From positions 1 to 64,000 of the forward strand of contig JAUNGG010000009.1 of assembly GCA_030524635.1 (NCBI GenBank): a DNA stretch of 64,000 nucleotides. Reading direction: 5' to 3'. How positions within the stretch are numbered: the stretch's first letter is position 1; each line of letters opens with the position of its first letter. Position numbers and translations under genes: made by a program. Below the pieces are notes generated by a model that was not told where the DNA came from, searched no databases, and saw nothing but the letters and a program-made list of their open reading frames with translations. Positions 51,839-61,537 of the stretch are shown here, piece by piece. Origin of the DNA: Lachnospiraceae bacterium. Its GTDB lineage: Bacteria; Bacillota; Clostridia; Lachnospirales; Lachnospiraceae.

Positions 51839-53032
51839 ATGGCAAAAGCTAAGTTTGAAAGAACGAAACCGCATTGTAACATTGGTACCATCGGCCACGT
51901 TGACCATGGTAAAACCACTTTAACCGCTGCTATTACCAAGACCTTACATGAGAGATACGGTACTGGTGAGGCTGTAGCATTTGAGAACATCGATAAGGCT
52001 CCAGAAGAGAGAGAGCGTGGTATCACCATCTCTACCGCACACGTTGAGTATGAGACTCCAAATAGACACTATGCACACGTTGACTGCCCAGGACATGCTG
52101 ACTACGTTAAGAACATGATCACTGGTGCTGCTCAGATGGACGGCGCTATCTTAGTAGTAGCTGCTACCGATGGTGTTATGGCTCAGACCCGTGAGCACAT
52201 CCTGTTATCCCGTCAGGTAGGCGTACCTTACATCGTAGTTTTCATGAACAAGTGCGATATGGTAGACGATCCTGAGTTATTAGAGCTGGTTGATATGGAG
52301 ATCCGTGAGCTGTTAAACGAGTATGAGTTCCCAGGCGATGATACTCCTATCATTCAGGGTTCTGCATTAAAGGCTCTGGAAGATCCGTCCGGCGAGTGGG
52401 GCGACAAGATCATCGAGTTGATGGAGCAGGTTGATTCCTACGTTCCGGATCCAGTTCGTGATACTGATAAGCCATTCTTAATGCCTGTAGAGGACGTATT
52501 CTCCATCACCGGCCGTGGTACTGTAGCTACTGGTAGAGTAGAGCGTGGTACCTTACATCTGTCTGATGAAGTTGAGATCGTTGGTATCCATGAGGAGACC
52601 CGTAAGGTTGTTGTAACCGGTATCGAGATGTTCCGTAAGCTGTTAGACGAGGCTCGTGCTGGTGATAACATCGGTGCTCTGTTACGTGGTGTTCAGAGAA
52701 CTGAGATCGAAAGAGGTCAGTGTCTGTGCAAGCCAGGTTCCGTTAAGTGCCATCACAAGTTTACCGCTCAGGTATACGTTCTGACCAAGGACGAGGGTGG
52801 CCGTCATACTCCATTCTTCAACAACTATCGTCCACAGTTCTACTTCAGAACTACCGACGTTACTGGTGTTTGCGAACTGCCAGAGGGTACCGAGATGTGT
52901 ATGCCAGGCGATAACGTAGAGATGACCGTAGAGCTGATTCATCCAGTAGCTATGGAGCAGGGCTTACGTTTCGCTATCCGTGAGGGCGGCAGAACTGTTG
53001 GTTCCGGTAGAGTAGTTTCTATCATCGAGTAA
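51839..53032 (+). CDS. tuf: Translation elongation factor Tu
   Basis: A 397-residue EF-Tu. [14 protein letters not shown] (G1), [14 protein letters not shown] (G2), [20 protein letters not shown] (G3), [11 protein letters not shown] (G4) and [10 protein letters not shown] (G5) are all present, with the domain 2-3 barrels and the end [10 protein letters not shown]. It delivers aminoacyl-tRNA to the ribosome. It has its own promoter besides read-through from fusA and is closed by a strong terminator, so rpsJ and the S10 operon do not follow here. Confidence 0.99.
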   Translation: MAKAKFERTKPHCNIGTIGHVDHGKTTLTAAITKTLHERYGTGEAVAFENIDKAPEERERGITISTAHVEYETPNRHYAHVDCPGHADYVKNMITGAAQMDGAILVVAATDGVMAQTREHILLSRQVGVPYIVVFMNKCDMVDDPELLELVDMEIRELLNEYEFPGDDTPIIQGSALKALEDPSGEWGDKIIELMEQVDSYVPDPVRDTDKPFLMPVEDVFSITGRGTVATGRVERGTLHLSDEVEIVGIHEETRKVVVTGIEMFRKLLDEARAGDNIGALLRGVQRTEIERGQCLCKPGSVKCHHKFTAQVYVLTKDEGGRHTPFFNNYRPQFYFRTTDVTGVCELPEGTEMCMPGDNVEMTVELIHPVAMEQGLRFAIREGGRTVGSGRVVSIIE

Positions 53033-53123
53033 TCTTTGATATCTGATGGCTGGCTGTGAGGTTTCACAGGTTTGCTGTCCATAGGGAAGCTTTGTCTTCC
53101 TGTCATATGTCCAAGCGTAAATC

Positions 53124-53155
53124 ACCCCTCAGGAGAGATCCTGAGGGGTTTTTGT
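53124..53155 (+). terminator. Terminator after tuf
   Basis: ACCCCTCAGGA pairs perfectly with TCCTGAGGGGT around a 4-nt loop, followed by TTTTGTG. Confidence 0.92.
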
Positions 53156-53403
53156 GCTTTATTTTGCAGCAATACGCTGCAGAGACCAAAGAAGAGGGAA
53201 CGAAGTGAAACTGACAACCTTATGCGATATCGAAAAGAATGGATGTTCTTTGCCGCTTCCTTAAGATTTCTTACAGTTCCCGACAGTCTATTGATTGAAT
53301 GTATTTTTTATGTTACATCTATGAACAGACGATGTCTGAAACATAAGAGAAAGCGCCGGAACGCATACGGCGCTGCAACTATAAAAAGATTTGGGGGAAG
53401 CGC
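53156..53403 (+). other. Spacer upstream of the L,D-transpeptidase gene
   Basis: No supported gene. A leader hairpin AGCGCCG/CGGCGCT lies at 53352-53374, 29 bp before the start codon. TTGATT at 53291 is a possible -35 box, but no good -10 follows at 16-18 bp. Confidence 0.4.
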
Positions 53404-54813
53404 ATGAAGAATTGGAAACAAGCAGTGAAAGGGATGGCCTTTACAGCAGCATTTGCCATGATGACAACGGCAGCCGGGCTGACGGCCTTTGCAGATGATG
53501 AATCACAATTTGTAAAAGGAACTACGATCAATGGAATCGGTATCAGCGGGATGACGGTGGAACAGGCGAAGAGCCAGATCGAATCCTTCTACGCCGGACA
53601 ATATACACTAACTGTTCTGGAACGAAATGGGAAAAAGGAGACCATCAAAGGAAGTGACATTGGCTTTCAGGTTTCCCTTCCAGATGGGCTGCAGGCGATC
53701 CTGGATGAGCAGAATGCCACCGGTCGGAACTTTGGCCCCAGCGTGGACAACAGCCACCAGCTTACCATGAAAAATGTGTTTGATGAGGCAGCCCTGGATG
53801 CTCAGATTCAGGCGCTGAACGGCGTCAGCGGAAGCGGAATCATCACCACAGCCAATGCCTACGTCAGTGCTTACCAGGAGGGTCAGCCGTTTACCATTGT
53901 GAAGGAGGTTTATGGAAATAACCTAGACTTGGAAAAGACCAGGACAGCCATCCGCCAGGCTGTGTCTGCAGGTGCAAAGGAACTGGATTTAGAAGGATCG
54001 GGCTGTTATGCAGCAGTGACGGTGACTGCGGAGAATGAGGCGCTGATTGCCAGGTGTGCGGTGATGAATCAGTGCCGGGAGATGGCAGTTACCTATACCT
54101 TTGGCCAGCAGCAGGAGGTGCTGGACGGCGCAGAGATCTGCTCCTGGATCACATACCAGGCGGACGGAAAGCTTGGTGTGGATCAGGAGAAGGCAGCAGC
54201 CTTTGTGGCAGCGCTGGCTGCTAAATATGATACTGCAGGCAGTTCACGGACGTTTCGGACGGCTGCAGGGGCAGATGTGGCGCTGACAGGGCCTTACGGA
54301 TGGAAGCTGGACCAGGCAGCTGAGACAGCAGCACTGACTGCCGTGATCCAGACGGGACAGAGCCAGGAGCGAGAGCCGGTCTACGCCCAGAAGGCGGCCA
54401 GCCGGGAAGGAACAGACTGGGGCGGCACCTATGTAGAGATTGATCTGGGCGGCCAGCATGTCTATATGGTTCAGGATCATCAGCTGGTGTGGGATTCTCC
54501 CTGTGTCACCGGCAATGTTTCCAAGAATTACACCACGCCGGAGGGAATCTACGGTCTCACCTACAAGGAGACGGACCGTATTCTGCGCGGAGCGAAAAAG
54601 GCAGACGGTACATACGAATATGAGAGCCATGTAGATTATTGGATGCCCTTTAACGGCGGCATCGGTCTCCACGATGCTTCCTGGAGAGGGGAATTTGGCG
54701 GAACGATCTATAAGACCAATGGAAGCCACGGCTGTATCAACCTGCCGGTGAAGAAGGCGGCGGCGCTGTATCCGCTTCTGGAAAAGGGAATGCCGATCAT
54801 CTGCCACAATTGA
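53404..54813 (+). CDS. L,D-transpeptidase with peptidoglycan-binding domain (YkuD type)
   Basis: A 469-residue exported enzyme with an N-terminal signal or anchor helix (KGMAFTAAFAMMTTAAGLTAFA). One or two PG_binding_4/VanW-type repeats cover residues about 40-310 (INGIGISGMTVEQAKSQIESF, SDIGFQVSLPDGLQAIL, GAKELDLEGSGCYA). The C-terminal YkuD domain begins GTYVEIDLGGQHVYM. The catalytic motif is HDASWRGEFGG...SHGCINLP, with His442 and nucleophile Cys444. It forms 3-3 peptidoglycan cross-links or attaches proteins to the wall. GGGGGAAG precedes the ATG. Confidence 0.93.
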   Translation: MKNWKQAVKGMAFTAAFAMMTTAAGLTAFADDESQFVKGTTINGIGISGMTVEQAKSQIESFYAGQYTLTVLERNGKKETIKGSDIGFQVSLPDGLQAILDEQNATGRNFGPSVDNSHQLTMKNVFDEAALDAQIQALNGVSGSGIITTANAYVSAYQEGQPFTIVKEVYGNNLDLEKTRTAIRQAVSAGAKELDLEGSGCYAAVTVTAENEALIARCAVMNQCREMAVTYTFGQQQEVLDGAEICSWITYQADGKLGVDQEKAAAFVAALAAKYDTAGSSRTFRTAAGADVALTGPYGWKLDQAAETAALTAVIQTGQSQEREPVYAQKAASREGTDWGGTYVEIDLGGQHVYMVQDHQLVWDSPCVTGNVSKNYTTPEGIYGLTYKETDRILRGAKKADGTYEYESHVDYWMPFNGGIGLHDASWRGEFGGTIYKTNGSHGCINLPVKKAAALYPLLEKGMPIICHN

Positions 54814-54937
54814 TCGGGCTGGCGGGAGTCGGGAAAGCTTCAAAAAGGAGACAGGATTCTGGGAAAAAAATCCGTTTGCGGGCGAGGAAATGCTTGCTTC
54901 ATCATCTGAGGCTGTGTTATAGTATATAACATATTAA

Positions 54938-54955
54938 GTGTTAGCATGTTAGCAC
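54938..54955. promoter_or_regulatory. Candidate GntR autoregulatory site
   Basis: GTGTTAGCATGTTAGCAC shares the TTAGCATG/CTAACATG core with the sites in the TRAP promoter at 55840-55895. It lies just upstream of the GntR gene. Confidence 0.6.
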
Positions 54956-54990
54956 GTAAGGCATTAGGGATGAAGGGTCAAAGGAAGCGA

Positions 54991-55692
54991 ATGGAAAGAA
55001 AAACAATACAGACCTTAGTTTATGAGGAATTGAAAAGGAATATTATGTCCATGAGGCTGGAGCCGGGACAGGCGATGAGTACGCAGGAAATTGCCACGAA
55101 GCTGAATGTAAGCCGGACACCGGTGCGGGAGGCCTTTCTGCACCTGCAGTCGGAAGGACTGGTGGAGATGATCCCTCAGCGGGAGACGATTGTATCCAGA
55201 ATCGATTTAAAGCGGGTGGATCAGGAAAAGTTTATTCGGGAGTGCCTGGAGCTTGGCGTGATCAATAAGTTTCTTGTGAAAAAGAACCGGGAAGCGATTC
55301 AGAAGATGTCCAGGTTTATTGAGATTCAGAAGCAGTGCGATGAGAAACGGGATTTTGTCGGCTTCCTGGATGCGGATGATCAGTTTCACAAGGTTTTGTT
55401 TGATGTGACAGACCAGCAGATGGCATGGGCGACCATCGCCGGCAGGAATGGGCATTATAACCGGCTTCGTATTCTGTTTATCCAGAAGGATACGGTGATG
55501 GAGAGTTCCATTCAGCAGCATGCAGATATTGTAAGACTTTTGGAAATGGGAGATGAGGAGCGGGTCAGCAAGGCTTTGGCATCCCATATCCAGAGGCTGG
55601 ATGTGGACAAGACCGGATTGGCCACTGCATATCCAGATTATTTTGATACCGGGAACGAGAACAGCCGTGAGAGGCGGATCGGCACGCTTTAA
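54991..55692 (+). CDS. GntR-family (FadR subfamily) regulator of the sugar-acid operon
   Basis: A 233-residue regulator. The winged helix reads LVYEELKRNIMSMRLEPGQAM, then TQEIATKLNVSRTPVREAFLHLQSEGLVEM. The FCD-type C-terminal helical domain has metal/ligand histidines (ADDQFHKVLFDVT, HADIVRLLEMGDEE and the late ASHIQRL), as in UxuR/ExuR-like proteins that bind sugar acids. The ATG at 54991 follows AAGGAAG; in-frame ATGs at 54946 and 54970 have poorer sites. CTAACATG-type palindromes occur in its own upstream region and within the TRAP promoter, so it probably controls both. Confidence 0.9.
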   Translation: MERKTIQTLVYEELKRNIMSMRLEPGQAMSTQEIATKLNVSRTPVREAFLHLQSEGLVEMIPQRETIVSRIDLKRVDQEKFIRECLELGVINKFLVKKNREAIQKMSRFIEIQKQCDEKRDFVGFLDADDQFHKVLFDVTDQQMAWATIAGRNGHYNRLRILFIQKDTVMESSIQQHADIVRLLEMGDEERVSKALASHIQRLDVDKTGLATAYPDYFDTGNENSRERRIGTL

Positions 55693-55725
55693 GGCGCAAA
55701 AAGAACAGATTGAGAATACAGATAG

Positions 55726-55779
55726 AAAAGGAGCTTTGGAATGCACGAGAAATTGTGTATTCCGGAAGCTCCTTTTTTC
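55726..55779 (+). terminator. Terminator after the GntR gene
   Basis: AAAAGGAGCTT pairs with AAGCTCCTTTT, with an inner GAAT/ATTC helix, followed by TTCTT. Confidence 0.85.
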
Positions 55780-55834
55780 TTGAATAGAAAATATACACAA
55801 AAATTTCAAAAATAATTTATGCAAAATATCAATC

Positions 55835-55895
55835 TTGACACTAACATGTTAGTATGCTATTATGTCAGTACAGCGAAATGCTAACATGTCAGTAC
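55835..55895 (+). promoter_or_regulatory. Sugar-acid operon promoter with GntR operators
   Basis: TTGACA (55835-55840), 17-bp spacer, TATTAT (55858-55863). The spacer holds the perfect palindrome ACTAACATGTTAGT (55840-55853). A second site, GCTAACATGTCAGTAC, lies at 55880-55895. ATGTCAGTACA is also repeated at 55862 and 55887. Repressor binding here would block polymerase. Confidence 0.8.
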
Positions 55896-55918
55896 AAAGT
55901 GATAAGGAGGAAAAAAAG

Positions 55919-56971
55919 ATGAAAAAGACATTAGCTGTATTACTTAGCTGTGCGATGGCTGCATCTCTTGCTGCTTGTGGAGGTTCTGGCGCATCGACAG
56001 CTCAGACAACTGCCGCTGCTGCTGCAGACTCAAAGAATGAGGCGGCTCCGGCATCCAGCGGAAGTGGTTCCTATACGCTGAAGGTAAACACTGCTTTAAG
56101 TGAAACTGACCCGCTGTTTGTTGCCCTGACCGAAGTTTTCGAAAAGAACGTAGAAGAGAAGACAAATGGAGATGTTCAGATCGAGGTATATTCCGGAAGC
56201 CAGTTAGGCAATGATGAGGATGTTCTTGAACAGGCCATCGTAGGCGCAGGCGTTGGTGTTATTACCGACCCGGGACGTCTGAGCAATTACGTATATGATA
56301 TCGGTGTTCTGCAGGCTCCTTACATCGCAGAGAGCTATGATGAAGCTCTGAAATTATTTGAAACGGAAACCTATAAGGGTATGGAGAAGGAAGTTGAGAA
56401 CTGCGGTTTCCAGATCCTTTCTTTCAACTACTATCAGGGCGAGCGTGAGCTTTTCACCAAGAATCCGGTTAAGAGTCCGGCAGATTTAAAGGGTCAGAGA
56501 ATCCGTTCTTCAGGATCTCAGGTGGTTACAAGTACCCTGGAGGCGATGGGGGCAAACACTTCTGTTCTTGCATGGTCCGAGGCTTATCAGGCACTGCAGC
56601 AGCAGGTAATCGAAGGTGTTGAGGTACATCTGTCCGCAGCAGTTGGTTCTTCCATGCAGGAGGTTACCAAATATCTGGCATTTACCGGACATCAGCAGCT
56701 TCTGACTGGTCTTGTCATCTCCCAGAGCTGGTACAGCAAGCTTCCGGAAGAGTATCAGACCATCCTGAAGGAGGCAAGCTTCGAGGCAGGCAAGACTGCA
56801 TCTGAGAATGTTATTGCTAAGAATGATGAGTATCTGAAGACTCTGACGGACGGCGGCATCGAAGTTGTTGAGTGTGATAAGGAAGCATTCAAAACTGCAT
56901 GCGATAAGGTTTATGAGGAAATGAAATATTCTGAGGTTAAGGCTGCAATTGATGCAGAGCTTGGCCGGTAG
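55919..56971 (+). CDS. TRAP transporter substrate-binding lipoprotein (DctP type)
   Basis: A 350-residue protein. The signal peptide ends in a lipobox (ASLAAC, Cys at about residue 20), followed by an Ala/Ser/Thr linker. The DctP fold includes KNVEEKTNGDVQIEVYSGSQLG and ADLKGQRIRSSGSQVVTSTLEAMG with the ligand Arg. The ligand is a carboxylate sugar acid, judged from the following yiaK and uxuAB-like genes. AAGGAGG lies 7 nt before the ATG at 55919. It is the first gene of the GntR-controlled operon (order P-Q-M here, Q-M-P in the 28 kb operon). Confidence 0.94.
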   Translation: MKKTLAVLLSCAMAASLAACGGSGASTAQTTAAAAADSKNEAAPASSGSGSYTLKVNTALSETDPLFVALTEVFEKNVEEKTNGDVQIEVYSGSQLGNDEDVLEQAIVGAGVGVITDPGRLSNYVYDIGVLQAPYIAESYDEALKLFETETYKGMEKEVENCGFQILSFNYYQGERELFTKNPVKSPADLKGQRIRSSGSQVVTSTLEAMGANTSVLAWSEAYQALQQQVIEGVEVHLSAAVGSSMQEVTKYLAFTGHQQLLTGLVISQSWYSKLPEEYQTILKEASFEAGKTASENVIAKNDEYLKTLTDGGIEVVECDKEAFKTACDKVYEEMKYSEVKAAIDAELGR

Positions 56972-57043
56972 AAGGAAAAAACTGGCAGCAGCTTTGCAGA
57001 CAAAACTGCTGCCTGAGCAGAATGCTACAATAGGAGGTCATCT

Positions 57044-57553
57044 ATGTTAAAGACATTAGAGGCGGGACTGAATAAGGTAGAAACCTTGTTGGTCTGCGCA
57101 GGGTTGCTGGTGCTGATCTTTACCGTATTTGCGGCAGCAGTGCTCCGTTTCTTCGGAGTTGACATGTCTGTTTCTACTGATCTGGCACAGCTGGTATTTG
57201 CCTGGGTCAGCTTTATCGGTGCAGACCTGGCTATGAGAAAGGACAAGCATATGGGTGTGGATATGCTGATTACAAAGTTCCCGCTGCCGGTTCTCAATGG
57301 AATTTATCTGTTTAACTACATATTGATTCTGTTTTTCCTGTTGTTTGCGGTGCGCTACGGAATCGATCTGTGTATCGTGAATGCAGCAAGAAAGTATCAG
57401 ACCTTGTATATCAGCTATTCTTTCGCCACTGCAAGCTGCCCGGTTGGCTGCGGACTGATGTGCATCTCATCTGTAAAGCATATCGTTCAGTACATCCGCA
57501 ATATCATCCGTCATGATTACAGCAGTCTGGTAAAGGAGGAGGTTGCAGCATGA
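57044..57553 (+). CDS. TRAP transporter small membrane subunit (DctQ type)
   Basis: A 169-residue four-span protein. FTVFAAAVLRFFGVDMSVSTD and AQLVFAWVSFIGADLAMRKDKHMG are the DctQ hallmarks. It overlaps the large subunit by 4 bp (ATGA at 57550), indicating coupled translation. Confidence 0.93.
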   Translation: MLKTLEAGLNKVETLLVCAGLLVLIFTVFAAAVLRFFGVDMSVSTDLAQLVFAWVSFIGADLAMRKDKHMGVDMLITKFPLPVLNGIYLFNYILILFFLLFAVRYGIDLCIVNAARKYQTLYISYSFATASCPVGCGLMCISSVKHIVQYIRNIIRHDYSSLVKEEVAA

Positions 57554-58836
57554 TTATTCTTGGAATTACATTTATTGTCCTTTTGGCAATCGGACTTCCG
57601 GTTGCATTTACCGTAGGTCTTTCCGCACTGTCTTTCTTCGTGACAGAGCAGGTGCCGGTTCAGATCGTTGTCCAGAAGATGGTCAGCAGTACCCAGTCCT
57701 TCTCTCTTTTGGCAGTACCGTTCTTCGTATTGGCAGGCAACCTGATGAATGAAACGGGCATCACATCCCGTCTGATCAAGTTCTGTAATCTTGTAACCGG
57801 CCACATGAGAGGCGGACTGGCACAGGTATCCGTTCTCTTATCCTGTCTGATGGGCGGTATCTCCGGATCTGCTACCGCAGATGCGGCGATGGAAAGCCGT
57901 ATTCTGGGACCAGATATGGAGAAACGCGGCTATTCCAAAGGATTTACCGCAGCGATTCTGGCGATGGGCGGCCTGATCACCTCCACGATTCCTCCGTCTC
58001 TGGGATTGATCCTGTATGGTGTTACCGGTGAGGTTTCCATCGGCCGTCTGTTCCTTGCAGGTCTGGTTCCTGGCGTTTTGATGACGGTTGTTCTGATGGT
58101 TGCTGTTGCCATGATTTCCAAAAAGAGAGATTACAAGCCGGAACATGATAAGTTCCCTACCATCGGTGAAGTGATGAAGGGACTGGTTGAGAATATCTGG
58201 GCGCTGATGTTCCCGGTGATCCTGATTGTAGGTATCCGCTTTGGTATTTTTACCCCTTCTGAGGCTGGAGCGTTTGCAGTTGTATATGCGCTGGTTGTGG
58301 GTCTCTTTATCTACCGTGAACTTACGGTTGCAAAGCTGATGGAGTGCCTGGCTACCACCGCAGTGGATCTGGCAGTTATCATGTTTATCATCATCTGCTC
58401 CAACGCATTTGGTTATGCGATCGTAACCGGACAGCTTCCTCAGACTCTGGCACGTATGATCACCGCTGTATCCGACAACAAGTATATCATCCTGCTGATC
58501 GTGATGCTGTTTGTATTCTTCGTTGGTATGTTCATGGAGGCAACCGCTAACGTGCTGCTGCTGACCCCGATCTTCCTGCCGATTATTACCTCTTATGGCT
58601 TTGATCCGGTACATTTCGGTGTTATGTATATGATCCTGATTACCATGGGTGGTATGACACCGCCGATTGGTGTAACCATGTACACCACCTGTTCGATCCT
58701 GGGCTGCCCCATCGAGGTATACACGAAGGAATCCATACCCTTTGTTGCATCCATCATTATATTATTGGTACTTCTGGCAGTATTCCCGCAGCTGGTACTG
58801 TTCCTGCCCAATCTGGTGTACGGTGCAGCTGTATAA
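57550..58836 (+). CDS. TRAP transporter large permease subunit (DctM type)
   Basis: A 428-residue, about 12-span protein. QSFSLLAVPFFVLAGNLMNE, MGGISGSATADAAMESRILG, ITSTIPPSLGLILYGVTG and GMTPPIGVTMYTTCSILGCP are classical DctM segments. With the preceding P and Q subunits it forms a Na+-coupled sugar-acid importer. Its closest functional analogue by context is YiaN of the E. coli diketogulonate system. Confidence 0.95.
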   Translation: MIILGITFIVLLAIGLPVAFTVGLSALSFFVTEQVPVQIVVQKMVSSTQSFSLLAVPFFVLAGNLMNETGITSRLIKFCNLVTGHMRGGLAQVSVLLSCLMGGISGSATADAAMESRILGPDMEKRGYSKGFTAAILAMGGLITSTIPPSLGLILYGVTGEVSIGRLFLAGLVPGVLMTVVLMVAVAMISKKRDYKPEHDKFPTIGEVMKGLVENIWALMFPVILIVGIRFGIFTPSEAGAFAVVYALVVGLFIYRELTVAKLMECLATTAVDLAVIMFIIICSNAFGYAIVTGQLPQTLARMITAVSDNKYIILLIVMLFVFFVGMFMEATANVLLLTPIFLPIITSYGFDPVHFGVMYMILITMGGMTPPIGVTMYTTCSILGCPIEVYTKESIPFVASIIILLVLLAVFPQLVLFLPNLVYGAAV

Positions 58837-58901
58837 AGCAAAAACGGCGGTTTGGCGGACCTGCTGAATCGTTCCCTAATTAAAACAATAAGGAGATTAG
58901 T

Positions 58902-59912
58902 ATGAGATTATCATTTGAAGAGATCCAGAGCGAGATCAAACGCGTATTTATGAAATATGGTTTAACCGAAGAAAAGGCGGATACCTGTGCAAGGATCCAC
59001 ACAGAGTCCACCTATGACGGCATTTATTCTCATGGCACCAACCGTGTGGCACGTTTCGTAGACTATATCCAGAAGGGCTGGGTAGATGTGAATGCAGATC
59101 CTACCATCGAGAAGGACTGCGGCGCGATGAAAATCATCAACGGCAACATGGGACCTGGTATCCTGAATGCACTGTATTCTGCAGATCAGGCCATGGAGAT
59201 GGCTGACAAATACGGCATCGGTATGGTTGGCTTAAAGAACACCACCCACTGGATGCGGGGCGGCACCTACGGCCTGTATGTGGCAAGAAAGGGCTATGTG
59301 GGCATTATGTGGACCAATACGGAGGCCTGCATGCCGCCGTGGGGTGCAAAGGAGTGCCGTCTGGGCAACAATCCATTCGTAATGGCATGCCCGGGTGCTG
59401 ACGGCGGTCCGGCTATGCAGTTGGATATGGCAATCAGCCAGTATGCATACGGCAAGCTGCAGGTGACCCGTCTGGCAGGCAAGAAGCTTCCATTCCCAGG
59501 CGGTTTTGACAAGGACGGCAATATCACCGATGATCCAGGTGCAATTGAAGAGTCCATGCGTATCATGCCGATCGGCTACTGGAAGGGCTCCAGCTTCTCC
59601 TTCATGCTGGACATCCTGGGCTCCATCCTGACGGACGGCGTAGGTGCTGTTGACTTAAATGCAGCTACCAAAGGTTCCTGCGGCGGCTGCTCTCAGGTAA
59701 TGATCGTGATCGACCCGAAGAAGATCATCGATGGCGACAAGATGAGCGAGACCATCCGCCGTGCCATCGAGTATTTAAAGAGTGCAGAGCTGGCAGAGCA
59801 CAGCAATGGCATCATGGCTCCTGGCGAGGACTATGTACAGTTTAACAAGGATCATGACGCAAATGGCATCTTTGTAGATGATTCCGTGTGGGAAGAGATC
59901 AAATCTCTGTAA
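58902..59912 (+). CDS. yiaK: 2,3-diketo-L-gulonate reductase-like oxidoreductase (Ldh_2 family)
   Basis: A 336-residue NAD(P)H-dependent enzyme of the malate/L-lactate dehydrogenase type 2 family. Its blocks line up with E. coli YiaK/DlgD: GIYSHGTNRVARFVDYIQKG (substrate His), TTHWMRGGTYGLYVARKGYV, MWTNTEACMPPWGAKECRLG, RIMPIGYWKGSSFSFMLDIL and the end GIFVDDSVWEEI. YiaK reduces 2,3-diketo-L-gulonate to 3-keto-L-gulonate. Here the genes that follow are a Zn-alcohol dehydrogenase, uxuA and uxuB instead of the E. coli sgb genes, so the physiological 2-keto acid may differ (for example 2-keto-L-gulonate). Confidence 0.88.
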   Translation: MRLSFEEIQSEIKRVFMKYGLTEEKADTCARIHTESTYDGIYSHGTNRVARFVDYIQKGWVDVNADPTIEKDCGAMKIINGNMGPGILNALYSADQAMEMADKYGIGMVGLKNTTHWMRGGTYGLYVARKGYVGIMWTNTEACMPPWGAKECRLGNNPFVMACPGADGGPAMQLDMAISQYAYGKLQVTRLAGKKLPFPGGFDKDGNITDDPGAIEESMRIMPIGYWKGSSFSFMLDILGSILTDGVGAVDLNAATKGSCGGCSQVMIVIDPKKIIDGDKMSETIRRAIEYLKSAELAEHSNGIMAPGEDYVQFNKDHDANGIFVDDSVWEEIKSL

Positions 59913-59978
59913 TCCCAGTCGGAAACACTGGTTCTGGAACGCCTCGGCGTTTTACGATACATAACCGGAGGAATTAAC

Positions 59979-60437
59979 ATGATTGTAGATCATATCAAAA
60001 ACTGCGGCCGTTATCTGGGCGGCCACAGGAATATAGCCGCTGCACTGCAGTATATCGCGGACCATGCAGATGATCCCAAACTTCAGGATGGAAGCTACCC
60101 CATCATTCCCGGTGAGGTGATCGTCCATGTGCTGACTAAGGAAACCCATGCCCGTGAGGAGGCAAAGATGGAGATCCATAAGAATTTCATGGATATCCAT
60201 TACATCATCCGGGGCGCTGAGCGGTGCGGGATCGCGCCGCTGGCTGCGGAGTCGGAAATCGATTATAACCCGGAAACGGATAATGGCTTTTGGGATTGCA
60301 GGGACAGCTACAATGTGATGATCGGAGAAGGAGAATTTTATGCGGTATGGCCCATGGAGCCTCACTGCCCGCTGTGCAATGCAGCTGGCCAGGGGGAAAC
60401 GATCCGCAAGATCATCTGTAAGGTAAAGGTGGATTGA
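59979..60437 (+). CDS. yiaL: YhcH/YjgK/YiaL family protein (sugar-acid operon)
   Basis: A 152-residue beta-helix-fold protein: DGSYPIIPGEVIVHVLTKETH, then EEAKMEIHKNFMDIHYIIRGAERCGI with the metal-site His residues, and a late EFYAVWPMEPHCPL. It is the neighbour of yiaK in E. coli as here. It may equilibrate sugar-acid forms; the exact reaction is not established. It is diverged from the copy at 31456, which also sits in a TRAP operon. Confidence 0.9.
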   Translation: MIVDHIKNCGRYLGGHRNIAAALQYIADHADDPKLQDGSYPIIPGEVIVHVLTKETHAREEAKMEIHKNFMDIHYIIRGAERCGIAPLAAESEIDYNPETDNGFWDCRDSYNVMIGEGEFYAVWPMEPHCPLCNAAGQGETIRKIICKVKVD

Positions 60438-60488
60438 AGAGACCGTGAAGCCATCTGCGCTGTTACGGATTAAGAGAGGAAGATTGAG

Positions 60489-61511
60489 ATGAAAGCTGTA
60501 AAAATTGTAAAACCCAATGATCTCCAGGTCATTGACATGGAAAAACCGGTCATTGACGCAAAAAATAATGTACTGGTAAAGATTCGGGCAGCCGGTATCT
60601 GCGGTTCTGACGTAGGTATCTATCACGGAAAAAATGCAGCAGCTACCTATCCCCGTGTAATTGGCCATGAGATGGTAGGAGATGTGGTAGAAGTAGGAGA
60701 GAACGTGACGAAATATCAGGTGGGAGACCGGGTGATCATCGATCAGGTAACTGCCTGCGGCCACTGCTATGCCTGCCGCAAGGGCCGTCCTAATGTCTGC
60801 GCCAGCTTACAGGTCCGCGGCGTCCATATCGACGGCGGCTACCGCGAGTATATGGCAGTTCCGGAGAGCGATTGCTACCGCCTGCCGGACAGCCTGTCCT
60901 ATGAGGATGCCGTTATGATCGAGCCTACCACCATTGCAGTGCAGGCCTGCAGCCGGGCACAGGTGGAGTTTGAGGACAATGTGATGATTATCGGTGCCGG
61001 AGCGCTGGGAAGCAGCATTCTCCGCATTGCACGCCTTTATCACCCGAGAAGAATTATTATGGTGGATATCGATGACGGGAAGCTGCAGGAGTCTCTGCAG
61101 CACGGCGCTACTGACGTGATCAACAGCCGCACAGAGGATGTAGTTGCCCGGGCTCATGAGCTGACAGATGGATACGGCCCTACCGTTGTGATCGATGCTG
61201 CCTGCTTTAAGGGAAGCTTCCTGACTGCCTGCAAATGTGCAGGAAATGCAGGACGGGTGATCACCATGGGCTTCGGCGTGGATCCGGATGATATCAATCA
61301 GTTTGTGATCACGTCCAAGGAGCTGGATGTGAGAGGCAGCCGCCTGCAGAACCGGAAGTTCCAGACCGTCATTGACCTGATCAATCAGGGGCAGGTAGAC
61401 TTAAGCGGCAGCATCAGCCACCGCTTTTACTTCCAGGATGCCCAGAAGGCATTCGATTTTAATGATACTCACGATCCGTCGATTCGTAAGATTGTTCTGA
61501 CATTTGACTGA
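60489..61511 (+). CDS. Zinc-dependent alcohol dehydrogenase (L-gulonate/L-idonate 5-dehydrogenase-like)
   Basis: A 340-residue MDR enzyme. Catalytic zinc ligands are in GICGSDVGIYHG (Cys) and VIGHEMVGDVVEVGE (His-Glu). The structural zinc loop is complete, CGHCYACRKGRPNVC. The NAD fold reads VMIIGAGALGSSILRIARLY, then IIMVDIDDGKL with the Asp that favours NAD+. RspB/IdnD-like relatives oxidise C5 of L-gulonate or L-idonate. Next to uxuA and uxuB, oxidation of L-gulonate to D-fructuronate would close the route; this is inference from context. Confidence 0.88.
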   Translation: MKAVKIVKPNDLQVIDMEKPVIDAKNNVLVKIRAAGICGSDVGIYHGKNAAATYPRVIGHEMVGDVVEVGENVTKYQVGDRVIIDQVTACGHCYACRKGRPNVCASLQVRGVHIDGGYREYMAVPESDCYRLPDSLSYEDAVMIEPTTIAVQACSRAQVEFEDNVMIIGAGALGSSILRIARLYHPRRIIMVDIDDGKLQESLQHGATDVINSRTEDVVARAHELTDGYGPTVVIDAACFKGSFLTACKCAGNAGRVITMGFGVDPDDINQFVITSKELDVRGSRLQNRKFQTVIDLINQGQVDLSGSISHRFYFQDAQKAFDFNDTHDPSIRKIVLTFD

Positions 61512-61537
61512 TCGTCAGAGACAGGAGGAAATGCAAT

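Noticed and set aside
53072-53407. A 111-codon frame after tuf
   Set aside because: It runs straight through the tuf terminator hairpin and has no start signal or recognisable sequence.
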